Of a DNA stretch of 33,775 nucleotides, positions 25,938 through 32,808 are shown piece by piece. Made by a program: the position numbers and the translations under genes. The notes under the pieces are model-generated. The model had not been told where the DNA came from. It did not search any database and saw only the letters and a list, made by a program, of their open reading frames with translations. Location: assembly GCA_014801075.1 (NCBI GenBank), contig JAAVEW010000005.1:107705-141479 (forward strand), given 5' to 3'. Source of the DNA: Barnesiella sp. (GTDB taxonomy: Bacteria; Bacteroidota; Bacteroidia; Bacteroidales; Muribaculaceae). Position 1 is the stretch's first letter; the number at the start of each line of letters is the position of its first letter.

Positions 25938-26756
25938 ATCAACGTATTTCCATGTGTGACCGTATGCTGATTTATTTCTGCCGTTAAGATTATTTCCAAT
26001 GACAGATCTTACAGACTCACTTGAACTTGCTTTATACTTTTGTTTGTCCATATTGTCAAACATCCACTCTCCTGCTTCAGTAAGTGAATCGAAGATATTA
26101 ACTAAATCATTATTTAGATAACATGCAACTTTTTTTCTACTACCGGCAACCTTCCGTTCAATTGCTGTACCATGGATTGTATTTTCTTGCGGGGTCGTCC
26201 ATTCGAGGTTGTCTACACGGTTATTCATTTTGTTCTCATCTTTATGATTAACAACTGTTTTATGCTCTGGGGCATCATTCTCTATTTTATGTACAATTGC
26301 AACCATTCGATGAACAAAAAAAAGTTTACTTTTGCCATCTTTATCCTTGTATGTATGCCTTAAGTAGCCATCAGGTGTTAATGAACCCAAGGATACATTA
26401 CCCCATCTATTTTTAATGCGTCCTAAATTGCTTATTTCGTAGTCGTCGTCATCAGGTATTGGTTCGAAGTGTTCATTGGCTAATTCTTCAGCAGTAAACG
26501 AATCGCTAATCTTCTTACGAATTGCTCTGTTGTATTCAGTCTGGATTTTGGAAAAAGCCTCCTTTATTATATCTAATTCAAAATCTCCTAAATTCTCTTC
26601 TATCTGTCTTTGTAGGATTTCTTTTGCTTGATTTATCTTATTTTCTCTGTCCTGTGCTTCTTTACTAACATGCACCGCAAAATTAGACAAAACAATTGCA
26701 TCAGTAGATGCAATTTCATCATCGTACAGGTATTCAGAAAGCTCTTTAATCTTCAT
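25932..26756 (-). CDS. NUMOD-HNH homing-type endonuclease, coiled-coil N-terminus
   Basis: The 274 residues start with a helical, charged region (about 25-95, ENKINQAKEILQRQIEEN) that may be a coiled coil. A NUMOD4-like motif follows (FEPIPDDDDYEISNLGRIKN), then an HNH nuclease core (VHRMVAIVH; VVNHKDENKMNNRVDNLEW) and a C-terminal NUMOD1-type segment (NIFDSLTEAGEWMF, AYGHTWKYV). The frame is open 17 codons further upstream, but that stretch contains the promoter, so the ATG at 26756 is used; the 5' leader is then about 22 bases. The stop is TAA and there is no in-frame TAG. It belongs to the leftward set driven by host-type promoters. Confidence 0.87.
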   Translation of the reverse strand: MKIKELSEYLYDDEIASTDAIVLSNFAVHVSKEAQDRENKINQAKEILQRQIEENLGDFELDIIKEAFSKIQTEYNRAIRKKISDSFTAEELANEHFEPIPDDDDYEISNLGRIKNRWGNVSLGSLTPDGYLRHTYKDKDGKSKLFFVHRMVAIVHKIENDAPEHKTVVNHKDENKMNNRVDNLEWTTPQENTIHGTAIERKVAGSRKKVACYLNNDLVNIFDSLTEAGEWMFDNMDKQKYKASSSESVRSVIGNNLNGRNKSAYGHTWKYVDD

Positions 26757-26784
26757 ATAAATGTTACTTGATTGATTTAATATG

Positions 26785-26815
26785 CAAAGATACAAAGAAT
26801 CTATCAATAGGCAAA
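26785..26815 (-). promoter_or_regulatory. Promoter TTTG-N19-TATCTTTG of the second HNH gene
   Basis: On the - strand TTTG (26812-26815) and TATCTTTG (26785-26792) are 19 bases apart, a full match. The TTTG box is embedded in the T-run of the terminator of the gene upstream, so the two signals share DNA. Confidence 0.82.
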
Positions 26816-26890
26816 AATAAAGCCCGTATTCGTCTCTGTTTCACCAGATAGCCGTTTTGCTACCTGAGATAAAGAAACGCGATACGGGCC
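26811..26890 (-). terminator. Branched, three-stem terminator of the 107-residue protein gene
   Basis: The outer stem gcccgtat/atacgggc (26822-26829, 26882-26889), middle stem gtttc/gaaac (26838-26842, 26874-26878) and inner stem cagatagc/gctacctg (26845-26852, 26859-26866, one wobble) are coaxial. On the - strand a T-rich run follows (26811-26821). It is larger than a plain terminator and lies directly next to the 21-base repeat. Confidence 0.75.
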
Positions 26891-26899
26891 AAATAAACA

Positions 26900-26920
26900 G
26901 CGTTCTGGTGCGTTTTAATC
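26900..26920 (-). repeat. 21-bp direct repeat, copy 2 (42-bp composite 26879-26920)
   Basis: It is identical over 21 bases to 25917-25937, with the same 9-base block (gcgatacgg, 26879-26887) and the same 12-base spacing. As in copy 1, it runs across the TAA stop of a leftward gene, from the last Asp codon outward. Confidence 0.88.
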
Positions 26921-27238
26921 CGTCACCTGATAGAAGTATGACAAATCTTCACCTTTTAGATGTTTCAGTGCATAATCGTTTGTCTTTTCGTACAATTCAC
27001 AATAGAGACGTGAGAGGCTTTCGTTCTTCTCGTAATGACAGCAGCACTTATGATTAAGCACCATAACAAGCTCTGTCAAATAGGTTACATCATGTTTCCA
27101 TTCGTTGAAAGCTCGGTTAAACGTGTCTTGTACTGCATCAGCACCGAACACATCAGCAATGCTGAAATCTTGCCAGAAGGTAGTTTTAGGTTCATAACCA
27201 CAGAACTCCTGAACATTCCATTTAGGTAGGTTGAACAT
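26915..27238 (-). CDS. Conserved-looking hypothetical phage protein, 107 residues
   Basis: The function is unknown. The protein is rich in aromatic residues and Cys (the run NHKCCCHYEKN near 62-72) and predicted mainly helical. It has no signal peptide and no membrane segment. My impression is that similar small proteins (starting M-F-x-L-P-K-W-N-V) occur in Bacteroides prophages and mobile elements, but I cannot verify this. The ATG at 27238 comes directly after a large inverted repeat (27240-27299), which suggests translational or operator control. The stop TAA is embedded in the shared 21-base repeat. There is no in-frame TAG. Confidence 0.75.
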   Translation of the reverse strand: MFNLPKWNVQEFCGYEPKTTFWQDFSIADVFGADAVQDTFNRAFNEWKHDVTYLTELVMVLNHKCCCHYEKNESLSRLYCELYEKTNDYALKHLKGEDLSYFYQVTD

Positions 27239-27239
27239 A

Positions 27240-27299
27240 TTGATATAAGTTAATGAGTTACATCAGCGAAGATAGCACTCATTTCAATCCTTATATCAA
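27240..27299 (-). promoter_or_regulatory. Large nested inverted repeat directly before the 107-residue protein gene
   Basis: The outer arms ttgatataag/cttatatcaa (27240-27249, 27290-27299) and inner arms aatgagt/actcatt (27252-27258, 27277-27283) are perfect. The structure ends one base before the ATG (27238). In RNA it would form a long hairpin next to the start codon; in DNA it could be a dimeric operator. The rest of the gap to 27377 shows nothing else. Confidence 0.65.
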
Positions 27300-27377
27300 G
27301 GTTTTACGCTAATATAATCTAACTGAATTGCTGAATAATACTAATACACCGTATTCGGCTTATTGACAACCTTATCG

Positions 27378-27485
27378 TTACTTAAAAACATATTTGATAA
27401 GTAAGCCGCCAACCAAAAAGAAAAACCATATCAAAGCGATTGATGCCCAATAGACGAATCTTTTTTCTTTCTTAAAGTGATCCAT
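27378..27485 (-). CDS. Small single-pass membrane protein, 35 residues
   Basis: An ATG at 27485 opens a 35-codon frame ending at TAA 27378. A basic N-terminus (MDHFKKEKRF) is followed by one hydrophobic helix (about 11-30, containing IALIWFFFLVGG) and a short basic tail. The length, positive-inside layout and an upstream -7 box (27539-27546) argue that it is real. Phages often encode such peptides near lysis or superinfection-exclusion functions, but no role can be assigned here. There is no in-frame TAG. Confidence 0.6.
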   Translation of the reverse strand: MDHFKKEKRFVYWASIALIWFFFLVGGLLIKYVFK

Positions 27486-27538
27486 GATATTTGTTTCTAT
27501 AATAATTTTAATCAAATTGTTTTGTTTTTTCTACACTG

Positions 27539-27567
27539 CAAATATACCTATTATTTTCTAATCATCA
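27539..27567 (-). promoter_or_regulatory. Probable promoter of the 35-residue membrane protein
   Basis: On the - strand the -7 box TATATTTG (27539-27546) is a full match to TAnnTTTG. A TTG lies 18 bases upstream (27565-27567), one base short of usual. The leader to the ATG at 27485 would be about 50 bases. Confidence 0.5.
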
Positions 27568-27616
27568 ATCACTTATAGTGCTGAAAAACACTAAAACTCT
27601 GTATTTTCTCATACCT

Positions 27617-27656
27617 TAAAAGAAATAACCTCATTCCGTATAGGTTTGAGGTTATT
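27617..27656 (-). terminator. Terminator of the leftward recoded HNH cluster
   Basis: The perfect 10-base arms aataacctca (27624-27633) and tgaggttatt (27647-27656) are followed on the - strand by a T-rich run (to about 27617). It lies 48 bases past the stop of the small HNH gene, closing the 27.7-29.2 kb cluster. Confidence 0.8.
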
Positions 27657-27703
27657 AAATTGAATTAATAAAATATGCTTAATCTTACGTCTTATTTACT
27701 TCG

Positions 27704-28000
27704 CTATTCTGAGTGCAGATTATAATGACATTGTTCACATAGACTCATGAGATTGTTGTAATCGTATGCTAACGTTTTCATCTGTAATTCATCATCGGTA
27801 CTTTGTATGGGCTTTATGTGGTGAACATCGGTTGCAGGGGTAGTTTTTCCGTTTTGCAGACATAATTCGCATAAAGGATTATCCATTAGCTTTGCCATTC
27901 TCAACCTGCGCCATGTTACTGTGCCGTATATTTTGGTTGCCTCTGCAGATTTACCGTATTTTTGACGGGGTTTCTTTACTGCTTTCTATATTGTTGGCAT
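27704..28000 (-). CDS. Small phage HNH endonuclease, TAG-recoded (one in-frame TAG)
   Basis: Read with TAG as sense, the 98-residue protein starts at ATG 28000 (MPTI, then TAG at 27986-27988, codon 5) and continues through KAVKKPRQKYGKSAEA, TWRRLRMAKLMDNPLC and VHHIKP to CEQCHYNLH. The HNH core has two CxxC zinc knuckles (CELC, CEQC), as in HK97 gp74-like enzymes that act with the terminase in DNA packaging. Under the standard code only the last 66 residues could be made, which would lose the basic N-terminus and the conserved W-R-R-L-R helix. The N-terminus is family-like directly after the TAG, which supports readthrough rather than a late start. The stop is TAA. Confidence 0.85.
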
Positions 28001-28005
28001 ATCTT

Positions 28006-28143
28006 CTACCCTCTTTGTTTTAAATCGTTTATACAAGATTCACACAACACGCTTATTATATTAAAAGGAATGTTGATGATATTTAGAATCCAATAAGTTA
28101 TAATGATTAAGCAAACTAAGATTGCATCTAATGTCTTTTTCAT
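28006..28143 (-). CDS. Small membrane protein of 45 residues (55 if TAG is sense)
   Basis: The ATG at 28143 overlaps the TGA of the HNH gene before it (ATGA), a mark of coupled translation. The sequence MKKTLDAILVCLIIITYWIL is a membrane anchor, followed by a Cys-containing tail (VLCESCINDLKQRG). The frame meets TAG at 28006-28008. If that TAG is sense, as in its neighbours, ten residues are added and the frame ends at TAA 27976-27978, overlapping the next gene by 25 bases. Which end is used is open. The function is unknown. Confidence 0.6.
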   Translation of the reverse strand: MKKTLDAILVCLIIITYWILNIINIPFNIISVLCESCINDLKQRG

Positions 28144-28712
28144 ATATGTTTCCACTTATATCCTAATGAAGTTTTTTGTTTTCCTGTACATACAGCTGAT
28201 ATATTAGCAGGCTATATACCAAATAATTCAGCTGCCTGTCTTACTGAATCGAATGTTTTTATAACCTAATTTGTTTCTAAATCAATAGCTGCAACAGGTT
28301 TTGATCTGCGTTGTGGTAAAGTTCCCCAAATAGAATTTTCATAAGGTGTCACCCAATCAAGGTTAGTTGCCCGATTATTCAGCGAGTTTTCATCTAAATG
28401 GTTAACAAACGTTTTATTCTTAGGATCCGGATTTTTTATAAAGCTGAGAGCGACTAACCGGTGTACGTACATTTTTATATTATCCGTTGCGTTTGCTAAT
28501 CCAACACCTTTATAACCATTACCATTCATATCAAACGGACTGAGGAGTTTACCTTTGGAGTGGCGTTTCCTTCCACTCGGATAGGTTATTGTGCGATCGA
28601 TGGATTTAACTCTGCCGATATTCGATACCTGATAAAATTCGCTATAACCTTTCAGATTAACGGGACGCCATATTTCGGTTGCTAATTCTTCTTGTGTAAA
28701 TTCAACGTTCAT
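28140..28712 (-). CDS. NUMOD4-HNH-NUMOD1 endonuclease, TAG-recoded (two in-frame TAGs)
   Basis: The protein is 190 residues if TAG is sense. A NUMOD4 motif (WRPVNLKGYSEFYQVSNIG) and the HNH core (VHRLVALSFIKNP, FVNHLDENSLNNRATNLDW) come first. In-frame TAGs follow at codons 149 (28266-28268) and 167 (28212-28214). Between and after them the frame encodes a textbook NUMOD1 tail: FDSVRQAAELFGI, TAG, PANISAVCTGKQKTSLGYKWK. It then ends at TGA 28140-28142. The ATG at 28712 overlaps the end of the preceding HNH gene by 11 bases; an upstream TTG (28718) is not preferred. Under the standard code the whole helical recognition tail would be lost. Confidence 0.9.
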
Positions 28713-29244
28713 AATCAATATATTTGAAAGTATAACCTTTATGTTTTTTTGTGCTGCCTGATAAGCATTGAGCGACTATGGGATAATTTAGTTCCGGGTG
28801 TATTCTGCAAAGTAATGTGATGGTTTTTGCTGTGTCTACTATATTGCCGTCTGCATCATACATTGCGACTATCTTATTGGCGTTCTACTTTCTGGTATTT
28901 AAGGAACGATTAATGATGTCATTCCAGTTCATGTTTTCTTTTCTGGTACACCATGAAAGATTGGTGACGGCGTTATTGTGTTTATTCTCGTCAAGATGAT
29001 TAACACACGGTTTGTTTTCTGGATTATCTAAAAATGCAAGAGCTACTACACGATGAATCTTAATCTGTTTACGCTTCTTGCTGTTGCATAGGATAACGTC
29101 TAAATAACCGCTTCCGACATGAAGGGGCATTAAATTATGCGCTGTACCTGTTCTGCGAATGTTACCTAAATTTGATACTTCATAAAGATGTTCAAATCCA
29201 TCTATTGTTACCGGTTTCCATTGCTCTGTTGTTGTGTTTGTCAT
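28702..29244 (-). CDS. NUMOD4-HNH-NUMOD1 endonuclease, TAG-recoded (one in-frame TAG)
   Basis: The protein is 180 residues if TAG is sense. NUMOD4 (WKPVTIDGFEHLYEVSNLG) and HNH (IHRVVALAFLDNPENKP, then VNHLDENKHNNAVTNLSW) precede a TAG at codon 120 (28885-28887). The frame then continues with a NUMOD1-like tail (KIVAMYDADGNIVDTAKTI ... GYTFKYIDYE) to TGA 28702-28704. It starts the leftward recoded cluster, with ATG at 29244, and overlaps the next gene by 11 bases. Its closest relatives in the window are the other four HNH proteins. No host-type promoter is visible in the 320 bases upstream. Confidence 0.9.
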
Positions 29245-29562
29245 TTGTAATTACGTTGTTGTAATGTTTTATATCGTATTTATATGCGGATATTTTGTGC
29301 AGAATTCAGTATCTTAGCGCGTAGATTTTAGGGCTTACATACAGTATTCTCAGAAATTGATGAAAAATTAGTAAAAAATGAGCAGTTTTTACTCAAAAAC
29401 CACTCAATTAGCTGGTTTTCAATTAATTAACACATAATTTAACAACCGAATAACTTATTGGTTATCAATACGTTAAGCAGTTTTATTAAAAAACCAGTAC
29501 CCTATACTTGCGGTTTTTAAATAGCACTGATAATCAATGAGTTATACAAAATTCACTATTTA
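29245..29562. other. Non-coding AT-rich gap with two hairpins
   Basis: No frame of useful length is seen on either strand, even with TAG read as sense. Two inverted repeats are present: aaaacca/tggtttt (29396-29402, 29413-29419) and aaaaacc/ggttttt (29489-29495, 29512-29518). Both have A/T-flanked short stems and could act as bidirectional terminators or as paired binding sites upstream of the leftward HNH cluster. Confidence 0.5.
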
Positions 29563-29599
29563 ATAAAATCGGCCTGTAATCTTTACGAAAACAGACCGA
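29563..29599 (-). terminator. Terminator after the leftward 29.6-30.2 kb genes
   Basis: The arms tcggcctgt/acagaccga (29569-29577, 29591-29599) pair with one central mismatch. On the - strand they are followed by a T-rich run (29563-29568 and beyond). Confidence 0.7.
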
Positions 29600-29617
29600 A
29601 TCAACAACATTACAATT

Positions 29618-29812
29618 TTAATTAACAATGGCTAAAGTTTTATTTGTCAGTAACAGATGTTTCACAACAGCAGATACTGTAAAATGATTAATAATACTTT
29701 CTACTCCTGTAATATTTAACCGCAATATTTTGACGGCGGTGTTTAATTCTTTAGTTATGCGATGCCGCAGTGTTTGATTCTTTAATGTACTGGTTATTGG
29801 TTCAGCTGTCAA
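29618..29812 (-). CDS. Possible small protein, partial paralogue of its neighbour
   Basis: A 64-codon frame ends at TAA 29618 and lies just before a terminator. Its only usable start is a TTG at 29812 that overlaps the upstream gene by 11 bases; there is no ATG. The segment ELNTAVKILRLNITGVESI resembles KLNNCLFKFLNVDVTGIET of the upstream protein, with LTNKT also shared, so a tandem duplication is possible. The function is unknown and reality uncertain. Confidence 0.35.
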   Translation of the reverse strand: MTAEPITSTLKNQTLRHRITKELNTAVKILRLNITGVESIINHFTVSAVVKHLLLTNKTLAIVN

Positions 29813-30245
29813 ACAGTGGGCTGTAGTTAAAAGGCCTGTTGATTAATTTTGTACTGAATATCGGTTTAGTTAAATCAACTATACACTGATTATTATTAAC
29901 AACTACATCATTTAGTAGATTAAACATGTACAGAATCGTCTTATTTGTTACTAAACAAATGTAGATTAACTGAACAGGTTGTTCATTAGCCTTTATGTAG
30001 TTTATAATGTCTGTATAGTGGTTGGTTATATTGATTTCAGTTTCTATACCAGTAACATCTACATTCAAGAATTTAAATAAACAGTTATTTAGTTTACAGG
30101 TTCTGTTGTCTATTAAGGTTGCTGTATAATCAATTTTTGATGATGTTGTTTGCTGTATATTTTGTATAGTAATTGAATTATCAAAGAGGTTGTTTAGTAT
30201 GTTTAATGATGTAGATTTATCAAAATCTGTAATGTTGACTGACAT
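29802..30245 (-). CDS. Hypothetical protein, 147 residues
   Basis: The ATG at 30245 opens a clean frame to TGA 29802. The protein is rich in Asn, Ile and Thr, consistent with the AT-rich DNA, and shows no signal peptide, membrane segment or motif that I recognise. The hydrophobic patch PVQLIYICLVTNKTILYMF looks like two buried beta strands. There is no in-frame TAG. It reads leftward away from the iteron cluster, so it may be an early or regulatory gene transcribed divergently from the 30872 gene. Confidence 0.55.
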   Translation of the reverse strand: MSVNITDFDKSTSLNILNNLFDNSITIQNIQQTTSSKIDYTATLIDNRTCKLNNCLFKFLNVDVTGIETEINITNHYTDIINYIKANEQPVQLIYICLVTNKTILYMFNLLNDVVVNNNQCIVDLTKPIFSTKLINRPFNYSPLFDS

Positions 30246-30404
30246 AATAATTGACTGTATAAAGTTTATAATGTAGATTATTTAATATTGAAGAAAATTA
30301 TATTTTTCTTCCAAACAAAGCTACACATATAGTATTAGTAAACAATTAAAGTTTTGTCTAAGGTGAATGGGCGTAGCCCGATGAATCTTGTAGTAAACTA
30401 TGTT

Positions 30405-30540
30405 GATTAAGTAGTTCATTAGCTCAACAACTTTATTAATTATTCAACTTAATTTTAAATCAATAAAGAATAAGCAATAGATTCATTTGTCATATCAACT
30501 AACTATATAACTTATTAACTTTATAACTTTATAGTTAGGT
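30405..30540. other. AT-rich stretch beside the iterons (candidate DNA-unwinding element)
   Basis: About 136 bases of very AT-rich sequence contain short repeats such as aactta/aacttta (30505-30535). It adjoins the iteron cluster that starts at 30544. AT-rich DNA next to iterons is the usual plan of iteron-type replication origins. The preceding bases 30246-30404 hold no gene; the only visible structure is a small hairpin gggc-gta-gccc near 30368-30378. Confidence 0.45.
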
Positions 30541-30543
30541 GGA

Positions 30544-30785
30544 ATGCACAAAATGTCACTGAATTGGTTTTCAGTCCTTTAAACCCAAAATGCCAGTGAC
30601 AAAAAATACGCCGTAGTGACAAAACTCCACGTCTCAGTGACAAAACAACACGCCGTAGTGACAAAACTCTACGTCTCAGTGACAAAACAACACGTCAAAA
30701 GTGCACAGAATGTCACTGGTGATTAAACAATTTACACAATCTTTACTATCACTATTATAGTAGAAAGTGCACAAAATGTCACTGA
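30544..30785. repeat. Iteron cluster: five direct 20-21-bp repeats flanked by three inverted units
   Basis: agtgacaaaa begins at 30595, 30615, 30636, 30657 and 30678, spaced 20, 21, 21 and 21 bases, that is, two helical turns. The spacers alternate between two types (ending gccgt or gtctc), so the real unit may be a 42-bp dimer. Three longer units, tgcacaaaatgtcactg or a one-base variant, at 30546-30562, 30702-30718 and 30769-30785 carry the reverse complement tgtcact of the iteron core. All lie 90-330 bases before the ATG of the recoded rightward gene at 30872. Confidence 0.88.
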
Positions 30786-30871
30786 AAAATTTTTAAACTT
30801 ATATAAATAGAATGAGCATCTAACCATCACGGCCAAATGCCCTTAACAAAACTTTTAATAATTAATTTACG

Positions 30872-32335
30872 ATGTATTTATATCCGATTTTTAAACAAGC
30901 ATTCCAGAATGGCACCTTACAACAACTGTCAGATGACACCCTTACAATCTCTATTGTAAAAACATTATCTGAATGTACATACAACAAGCCCAGCTGGTAC
31001 TTAACAAAATTATCCGATTGTCAGTTAGTTTATTTCAACACAGCTCCTATTACCAGTAAATATAACCTCTGTTTTATTCCGAAAGAAGAACTCCCAGAAA
31101 ATTATATAAATCTGTATATCCCAAACAAGTTTAAGGTTGGTGGTGAGAAATTATTAGCCTTCTGCTTTGACAGAGCCATTTGTCGAATGTACATGAAGCC
31201 TGATGTTACGAGCATTGATATTTTTTATAATATGCTAGAGGACATAGAAGGACATGGGACCGATAATATACACCAATATGTTGAGACTCTTTATTATATG
31301 GTTATATTTTTACAACAGCAAGACAGAGAATCATTATACAATAGTGCTATTGTTAAAGTATAGCACAGCCAGACATTAAACAGTATCAAGGAAGGTGTAT
31401 TTACAAAAAAATTAAACAAAGAACAGCAAGCAATGGAGAAGAAGAAGTATACAGATCATAAAATAAAGCAGACCTATCGATCTGATATATCGATTGAAGC
31501 TAATGCCAAAAGAGCAGGTGTATCTGTACGTCGTATGAATGAATGGATAACTGAATTCGGAACATCGAAGAATGCGAAGATTAAAATGCGTCTTGAGATA
31601 ATCAAAGCAAGCTTCGACAGTGATAAAAATATCAAAGAGAACTATAATAATCCTGTTATACAAGCCTTAGGGATTACATACAGAACATACATTAGAGATA
31701 TAAACAAAATCATGACTAAAGAAGAAATTAACCTACTGATTAACGATGTAAAGCAGTTTAATGATAATATAACTGTTGCGCCTGTTGACATTGAAGTGAA
31801 GCCAATCTCAGTTGATGCTATAATCAGCAATGAAGTAGCAGATGAAACAGTATCAAACACTACTAATAATCGTGACTATACTGACAGCGAAATTTCAATA
31901 ATTGGTAACGGCCTTATTGCTGATGGAGTACAAATACCAACTCCAACAGGACTAAAAAACCTTGCACAACTACCGGTTTATGGAGATTTTAGCCGTATTA
32001 CAATGATTCGGGAAGCAATTAAATCCGGGTATCTGACAAACGTAGAACAATACTTATACAATAGCTCCATAAACGCTCCGTATTGCACCGAAACCGAGAA
32101 TCTAAGCAAACTATCAGGTGAGCAGACGAGATGCGATACAGGAGCCCAGAACGGCCATAAATTACGTCCTTTACATGCACAATGCTCTGTTGGCGATACT
32201 ATGTCACTTAATTTGGGACCGATGAATATGACATTTAAAGACCTGAGTATGCCGGTTCAGCCTACAAACCAAACAGAAAAGGGTGTTACAGAGCTAACGA
32301 GGAAGAAGCAAAAGGCAGCTGCCAGCTTATTCTAA
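30872..32335 (+). CDS. TAG-recoded 487-codon phage protein with HTH-like segment (one in-frame TAG)
   Basis: From ATG 30872 the frame runs 163 codons to TAG (31361-31363). It continues in the same frame for 23 codons without a stop to an internal ATG (31433), then 299 more codons to TAA 32335. With TAG as sense this is one 487-residue protein. Under the standard code it is two proteins of 163 and 300 residues. The N-terminal part has no motif that I know. Residues about 200-225 (DISIEANAKRAGVSVRRMNEW) look like a helix-turn-helix. The C-terminal half is polar and probably partly disordered. The position directly after the iterons and before the terminase genes suggests a DNA-binding replication, packaging or regulatory protein. 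Confidence 0.75.
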
Positions 32336-32361
32336 ATATACTAAATCACAAACAAATCAAG

Positions 32362-32808
32362 ATGGCAAAGAAAAAAGACATTTTAGACCTGCAAGAACTC
32401 TTTAATGAGGATATAAAAACAGACGTTTTAGTAGGCCTGTTACCTGAAGGGACTGAGGACCTGAGGACACAAAAGTAGATTCAAGAAAAGGTTGATAAGT
32501 ACATGAATGGAATTCGGGGTTATCTTAATACTGCATACGGTGCTATTGACCCATCTTGGGAGCTTACTCTTGAATTATTGGAGGATAATCTATACCAATA
32601 CTTTGAATACAAGAATATTATAAAGCAAGCAGGTGTATTCAACTTTGAAACGTATCGTAAAAATCCGTTAATAAGCACGTTGAAGGATATTCAAGCTACT
32701 ATCATAAAGCAAGTATTAAATCTCGGTTTATCTCCATACGCAAAAGCAAAGATTAAGATTACAGAAGACGATAATTCTGATGAATTCATTAATTCCTTAA
32801 CTCAATGA
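32362..32808 (+). CDS. Phage terminase small subunit (P27-like), TAG-recoded (one in-frame TAG)
   Basis: The protein is 148 residues if TAG is sense. After MAKKKDILDLQELFNEDI the frame crosses TAG at codon 39 (32476-32478). It then reads IQEKVDKYMNGIRGYLNTAY, FETYRKNPLISTLKDIQATI and LGLSPYAKAKI before ending at TGA 32806-32808. The 'GLSP.a+a+l' motif near the C-terminus is typical of P27-type small terminase subunits, which bind the packaging site and recruit the large subunit. The terminase large subunit gene begins at 32805, overlapping the stop as ATGA. A standard-code start at the internal ATG 32503 would delete the N-terminal DNA-binding part. Confidence 0.88.

Noticed and set aside
29628-29687. 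Rightward 19-codon frame beginning MAKVLFVSN
   Set aside because: It ends at TGA after 19 codons, has no promoter or continuation with TAG as sense, and lies opposite a leftward frame.
29802-29804. TGA also being a sense codon in the phage
   Set aside because: TGA ends three recoded genes at the expected family C-termini (28140, 28702, 32806), so it works as a stop here.
30595-30700. CRISPR array
   Set aside because: The repeats are only about 10 bases with 10-11-base spacers that are themselves repeated in two types. There are no unique 30-base spacers and no cas genes. Iterons fit better.
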